Below are positions 60,195 to 64,000 of a stretch of DNA of 64,000 nucleotides, piece after piece. Source of the DNA: Ruminococcus sp. (GTDB lineage Bacteria; Bacillota; Clostridia; Oscillospirales; Ruminococcaceae); the NCBI GenBank assembly GCA_021199375.1, contig JAJQIB010000009.1:23192-87191 (forward strand), given 5' to 3'. Positions within the stretch are counted from its first letter, which is position 1; the number at the start of each line of letters is the position of its first letter. The position numbers were made by a program, and so were the translations under genes. Below the pieces are notes generated by a model that saw only the letters and a program-made list of their open reading frames with translations, was not told the DNA's origin and ran no database searches.

Positions 60195-61163
60195 ATGGAA
60201 TGGGCACAAATTGATATTTATACCACAACTGAAGGCATAGATCCCGTGACCCTACGTCTTATGGACTTAGGGATAAGTGGCTTTGTCATCCGTGACTCTA
60301 AGGATTTCGAGGATTTTCTCGAAAACAAAAATGGCAATTGGGACTATGTTGACGAGGACCTGATGGGACTTAAGGACTGCGAAACCTGTATCACAGTGTA
60401 TCTCACGAAGGATAGTGAAGGTGCCAACACCCTAACTTCAATAAAAAGCGAGCTTGCAGCACTTAAGGCGCAGGATTTAAGCAATAGCCTAGGACGGCTT
60501 GAAATTGAGTCAGCGAGCATTCATGATGAGGACTGGGCTAACAACTGGAAAAAGTATTTTAAGCCCATAAAAATCGGCGAGCGACTGCTAATAAAGCCAT
60601 CTTGGGAGCAAGCAGCAGAAAATGAAAGTCGCAAAATTTTGCAGATAGATCCCGCCTCATCATTTGGTACTGGTCAGCATGACACGACAAGCCTTTGTCT
60701 TGAGCTAATTGAGCAAAAAACCAACAAGGGCGACAAGGTGCTTGACATAGGCTGTGGAAGTGGAATACTTTCAATCGGTGCGCTGCTGCTTGGTGCGAAA
60801 ACAGCTACAGCGGTTGATATTGAACCTAACAGCGTTAAAACCGCAGCAGAAAACGCTCTTGACAACGGCTTTGGCGAAGACAGATATTTAACCTATTGTG
60901 GAAATGTAGCGACTGATGCTAAGCTGCGTGAAGAAATCGGCAAGGACTTTGATATGGTATGTGCAAACATTGTAGCCGATGTTTTAATTTCCATGAGTCA
61001 GGTATTCGGCGAGTTTTTAAAATCCGGCGGCAGGCTTGTTATTTCGGGCATAATAGACGAACGACTTAACGAAACTCTTGATGCTGTAAAGCAAGGCGGA
61101 TTTGAGCTTATTGAAACAAAATCCAGAGGCGGGTGGAACGCAGCATTTTTCACAAAAGCATGA
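60195..61163 (+). CDS. prmA: Ribosomal protein L11 methyltransferase
   Basis: A 322-residue SAM-dependent methyltransferase. The N-terminal L11-binding part (about 1-110) is followed by the catalytic domain with ILQIDPASSFGTGQHDTTSL and VLDIGCGSGILSIGALLLGA, both marks of PrmA, and CANIVADVLI. It trimethylates lysines of L11. The next gene follows after 27 bases, probably in the same transcript. Confidence 0.93.
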   Translation: MEWAQIDIYTTTEGIDPVTLRLMDLGISGFVIRDSKDFEDFLENKNGNWDYVDEDLMGLKDCETCITVYLTKDSEGANTLTSIKSELAALKAQDLSNSLGRLEIESASIHDEDWANNWKKYFKPIKIGERLLIKPSWEQAAENESRKILQIDPASSFGTGQHDTTSLCLELIEQKTNKGDKVLDIGCGSGILSIGALLLGAKTATAVDIEPNSVKTAAENALDNGFGEDRYLTYCGNVATDAKLREEIGKDFDMVCANIVADVLISMSQVFGEFLKSGGRLVISGIIDERLNETLDAVKQGGFELIETKSRGGWNAAFFTKA

Positions 61164-61190
61164 CGAAACATACAGAAAGGACGAAATAAG

Positions 61191-61532
61191 ATGCAAGCTA
61201 TATTTTTAGTATTTAAACAAACAGAGCTACTTGATTCCATAATGGACGCACTATCAGATGCCGGAATTCGTGGCGGAACAGCAATCGACTCAGAAGGAAT
61301 GGCACGCTCACTTCAAAGAAGCAACAAAAATGTTGCAATGGTTGAGCTGCTTCGAGGAATACTCTCAGGCGAGGACGAATCGCATCCCTCAAAAACGCTA
61401 TTTGTAATAGTCAAGGATGAACAGGTGGATGCAGTTCGCAAAGCGATAACAAGCGTAACAGGCGACTTATCCAAGCCCAACGCAGGAATTATGTTCGGCG
61501 TTCCAATTTCATTCACTGAAGGAATTTCATAA
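61191..61532 (+). CDS. Small P-II-like protein of unknown role
   Basis: A 113-residue protein with a ferredoxin-like fold pattern of P-II relatives (MQAIFLVFKQTELLDSIMDA, KTLFVIVKDEQVDAVRKAIT, NAGIMFGVPISFTEGI). It differs from DarA at 6432 and from GlnB/GlnK, having no Tyr-51 loop. It may bind a nucleotide as a trimer; this is inference. It is downstream of prmA and followed by two terminators. Confidence 0.7.
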   Translation: MQAIFLVFKQTELLDSIMDALSDAGIRGGTAIDSEGMARSLQRSNKNVAMVELLRGILSGEDESHPSKTLFVIVKDEQVDAVRKAITSVTGDLSKPNAGIMFGVPISFTEGIS

Positions 61533-61538
61533 AAAAGC

Positions 61539-61571
61539 AAGCGTGCGGTTCAAATGAGCTGCACGCTTTTT
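61539..61571 (+). terminator. First terminator after the P-II-like gene
   Basis: AAGCGTGC and GCACGCTT form the stem, followed by TTT. Confidence 0.8.
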
Positions 61572-61583
61572 GATTTGTAATTT

Positions 61584-61624
61584 AAGCCATACGTGACCTA
61601 GTGTCATGTATGGCTTGTTTTTTT
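61584..61624 (+). terminator. Second terminator, facing the CRISPR region
   Basis: AAGCCATAC pairs with GTATGGCTT and an inner TGAC with GTCA; a T-run ends at 61624. It separates the prmA transcript from the CRISPR region. Confidence 0.8.
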
Positions 61625-61638
61625 GTGCCTTTGCTTGA

Positions 61639-61670
61639 TTTTTTATACCCATATTGTGAGTGAGTTGCAA
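61639..61670 (+). repeat. Decayed CRISPR repeat-like unit A
   Basis: TATACCCATATTGTGAGTGA and GTTGCAA match most of the repeat, with one extra T and other changes. Confidence 0.7.
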
Positions 61671-61705
61671 GGAAAGAATATTCGGAAGGAGAAGGCTTTA
61701 TGTGT

Positions 61706-61737
61706 GTATCAATACCCATATTGCGAGTTGGGCAAGC
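61706..61737 (+). repeat. Decayed CRISPR repeat-like unit B
   Basis: AATACCCATATTGCGAGTT shares unit A's extra T; its end GGGCAAGC is the first arm of the hairpin at 61730-61776. Confidence 0.65.
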
Positions 61738-61839
61738 TCTAACATATGTTCATACTTTTACATAGATTGCTTGCCCTACAAGTTTTACTTTGCGCGCATA
61801 TATCGCGCGCGCAATTTGCTTACGCAAACCGTAAAACTT
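61730..61839. other. Two strong hairpins between decayed repeats and CRISPR array
   Basis: GGGCAAGC (61730-61737) pairs perfectly with GCTTGCCC (61769-61776). Then AAGTTTTAC-TTTGCG (61780-61794) pairs with CGCAAAC-CGTAAAACTT (61823-61839) with a two-base bulge, enclosing a GCGCGC/CGCGCGC palindrome. A further palindrome CAAACGTTTG follows at 61841. This may be the array leader or a structured RNA. Confidence 0.55.
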
Positions 61840-61879
61840 CCAAACGTTTGTTTTGTTTCTCTTATACTGTTGCTTGTTC

Positions 61880-63946
61880 TTTTAAATACCCATATGCGAG
61901 TGAGTTGCAATATTGAGATTTTAAAGCTTGTAATTGTTCAATAAGTTTTAATACCCATATGCGAGTGAGTTGCAATAAATTAAATGAATTGCAAAATTAA
62001 ATTATTTTAGTTTTAATACCCATATGCGAGTGAGTTGCAATGTGGTACAAAGTCGGAAATGGAGCGACTGCTTGTTTTAATACCCATATGCGAGTGAGTT
62101 GCAATAAGTAATTTTGTCAAATAATGACAGCAGTATTTCGTTTTAATACCCATATGCGAGTGAGTTGCAATATGATAGCAAAATGCTTGTAGAACTGTTT
62201 GCATGTTTTAATACCCATATGCGAGTGAGTTGCAATTTGCAGTTATTAAGGCAGCAGGCGAATAAGTGGGTGTTTTAATACCCATATGCGAGTGAGTTGC
62301 AATTGAGTTTAAAACACAAACGCCGTCCGTAAAGCTGTTTTAATACCCATATGCGAGTGAGTTGCAATCGAACGTATATTCGCCACGCTGGACACGAGAT
62401 GTTTTAATACCCATATGCGAGTGAGTTGCAATGCTTTCAGCCGCCTCAAATGGAGTATTCTGCTTCGGTTTTAATACCCATATGCGAGTGAGTTGCAATG
62501 GTGGTAGGAGTTATTGAAAAATGAAATTGTATGTTTTAATACCCATATGCGAGTGAGTTGCAATTTATGCTGCCCTTGGGGTAGTTTTTGAATGATGTGT
62601 TTTAATACCCATATGCGAGTGAGTTGCAATAGCTATGTTGCTGTTGTGGAAATTTATATAGATGGGTTTTAATACCCATATGCGAGTGAGTTGCAATTCA
62701 TCAAGTATCTGATAAGTACCGTCAAGATCGCTGTTTTAATACCCATATGCGAGTGAGTTGCAATCTGGTTCAGAAATGGAAAATGCTTTTATGTATGAGT
62801 TTTAATACCCATATGCGAGTGAGTTGCAATACTGTTATGGAAGTTGCAACAGCTTACGAAAGACGTTTTAATACCCGTATGCGAGTGAGTTGCAATTCTT
62901 GCTACTGTTATTCAGACATCTGGACTACACAGTTTTAATACCCATATGCGAGTGAGTTGCAATATATGTTAGTTTTCTGCCGCTCGGTAGTGTTATAAGT
63001 TTTAATACCCATATGCGAGTGAGTTGCAATTCCAAACTCCTCGGCTGCTTCCTCTCTGCTTACCGTTTTAATACCCATATGCGAGTGAGTTGCAATTATG
63101 CCCTGCGTGGGTGTGCCTATGGTCTTAAATGTTTTAATACCCATATGCGAGTGAGTTGCAATTGTCGGACGTGTGGTACAAGTCCACAAACAGTTGTAGT
63201 TTTAATACCCATATGCGAGTGAGTTGCAATTAGTGATTTCGAGTGATTTCTCCTCGCTGCCATAGGTTTTAATACCCATATGCGAGTGAGTTGCAATGCT
63301 TTTATGGCGTCTGCACTCGAGGGGTTACTGGTTTTAATACCCATATGCGAGTGAGTTGCAATATTGCAGCCTCGCTATCCATTGCAAAGGTAAATACGTT
63401 TTAATACCCATATGCGAGTGAGTTGCAATAAGATTTACCATTTTAGGAGGTTTTAACATGCAAGGTTTTAATACCCATATGCGAGTGAGTTGCAATGGCT
63501 GATATTGTACCGCTACCTCATTTAAGGGTGCGTTTTAATACCCATATGCGAGTGAGTTGCAATACGCGCAACCAAACAGAAAGCTGTATGATGTACGTTT
63601 TAATACCCATATGCGAGTGAGTTGCAATCGAAGGGCGTAAGAAAGACCCGACTTTTTACCCGTTTTAATACCCATATGCGAGTGAGTTGCAATGGGAGGT
63701 GTATTCCGCATCGGTCAGCCCCAGCTTGGTTTTAATACCCATATGCGAGTGAGTTGCAATTTAAATATCGTCAACTGATATTTTGTCAAATGATTGTTTT
63801 AATACCCATATGCGAGTGAGTTGCAATCAGGGATTCTAACGGGAGTGTCATATGTTACCGGTTTTAATACCCATATGCGAGTGAGTTGCAATCCTTGCAA
63901 CGCTGTAACGCTCCACAAGTGTCCTGTTTTAATACCCATATGCGAG
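61880..63946 (+). CRISPR. CRISPR array, 30 full repeats plus two variant end units, 31 spacers
   Basis: A 32-bp repeat starting GTTTTAATACCC and ending GAGTGAGTTGCAAT recurs every 64-68 bases, so spacers are 32-36 bases. Canonical repeats begin at 61945, 62010, 62074 and so on to 63861; the copy at 62865 has CCCGTAT instead of CCCATAT. The first unit (61880) has two changes in its first five bases, and the last (63926-63946) is cut after 21 bases. The truncated right end and the GTTGCAAT 3' end (similar to type I/III handles) favour plus-strand orientation, but this is not certain. Repeat and spacer lengths suit type I-C or III; no cas gene is in the window, so the type is open. Confidence 0.95.
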
Positions 63947-63967
63947 CACGGAAATCAATAATTACAA

Positions 63968-64000
63968 AGTGTTTACAAGAAAGAAAAAAAGTGATATAAT
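63968..64000 (+). promoter_or_regulatory. Promoter pointing out of the window, right of the CRISPR array
   Basis: TTTACA and TATAAT are 17 bases apart, ending at the last base of the window. It would drive whatever gene follows, possibly cas genes. Confidence 0.75.

Noticed and set aside
62013..63344. Several open frames of 60-85 codons on both strands with repeated peptides such as MRVSCN or THSHMGIKT
   Set aside because: They are translations of CRISPR repeats and spacers; the repeated peptide comes from the repeat unit.

Overview
The window looks like a chromosomal segment of a gut-type, low-to-mid GC Clostridia member, most like Ruminococcus or a related Oscillospiraceae. The evidence is Firmicutes gene orders (Orn/Lys/Arg decarboxylase-darA-holB-ricT; lon-ysxC; dgt-dnaG-rpoD; SRP RNA-dnaX-ybaB-recR), strong GGAGG ribosome binding sites, many TTGACA-N17-TATAAT promoters, an NPATG sortase-type anchor, BspA-like LRR plus FN3 secreted proteins, and several lipoproteins with Ser/Asp/Glu-rich linkers.

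Layout. 1-2.5 kb: two paralogous secreted proteins, one cut by the window edge, sharing signal peptide and promoter design. 2.7-3.9 kb: WYL regulator and DUF896 protein. 4.4-8.6 kb: a plus-strand operon whose promoter is bracketed by two LexA-like GAAC-N4-GTTC boxes; it starts with two small unknown genes and continues into a PLP decarboxylase, c-di-AMP receptor DarA, DNA polymerase III delta' and RicT. 8.7-18.4 kb: a minus-strand housekeeping block (YsxC, Lon, a membrane-anchored degenerate GH25 protein, Rrf2 regulator, RpoD, DnaG, Dgt, YigZ-like, L31). 18.6-24.1 kb: two-component system, a structured RNA candidate, a lipoprotein, and the NAD salvage pair pncB/pncA. 24.3-28.1 kb: tRNA-Ser(CGA), GNAT, SRP RNA, dnaX, ybaB, recR.

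28-37 kb: a cyclic-di-GMP pair in one transcript (an EAL phosphodiesterase fused to beta-helix-like repeats, then a LacI-type sensor diguanylate cyclase), a divergent large lipoprotein, a possible attenuator RNA, and a BspA/FN3 secreted protein. 37.3-41.8 kb: accessory debris, with a DUF262/DUF1524 (GmrSD-like) restriction gene broken by two frameshifts and a phage minor-capsid remnant with small phage-like genes. 41.9-61.5 kb: beta-helix lipoprotein, CLC channel, two more diguanylate cyclases, DUF421, LCP protein, ZIP transporter, DUF378, a (p)ppGpp synthetase, a TtcA-like protein, a sugar-binding lipoprotein, FeoB, MATE exporter, PrmA and a P-II-like protein.

61.6-63.95 kb: a CRISPR array of 30 canonical 32-bp repeats plus a diverged first unit and a truncated last unit (31 spacers). 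No cas gene is visible in the window. Two further decayed repeat-like units and two strong hairpins lie on its left; a consensus promoter points out of the window on its right.

The most interesting less-explained items are the SOS-box-flanked small gene pair, the EAL/beta-helix fusion, three nested RNA structures (20.7, 35.6 and 50.4 kb), the MATE leader hairpin, the catalytically degenerate GH25 protein, and the CRISPR flank. All functional statements come from reading the sequence; no database search was run.
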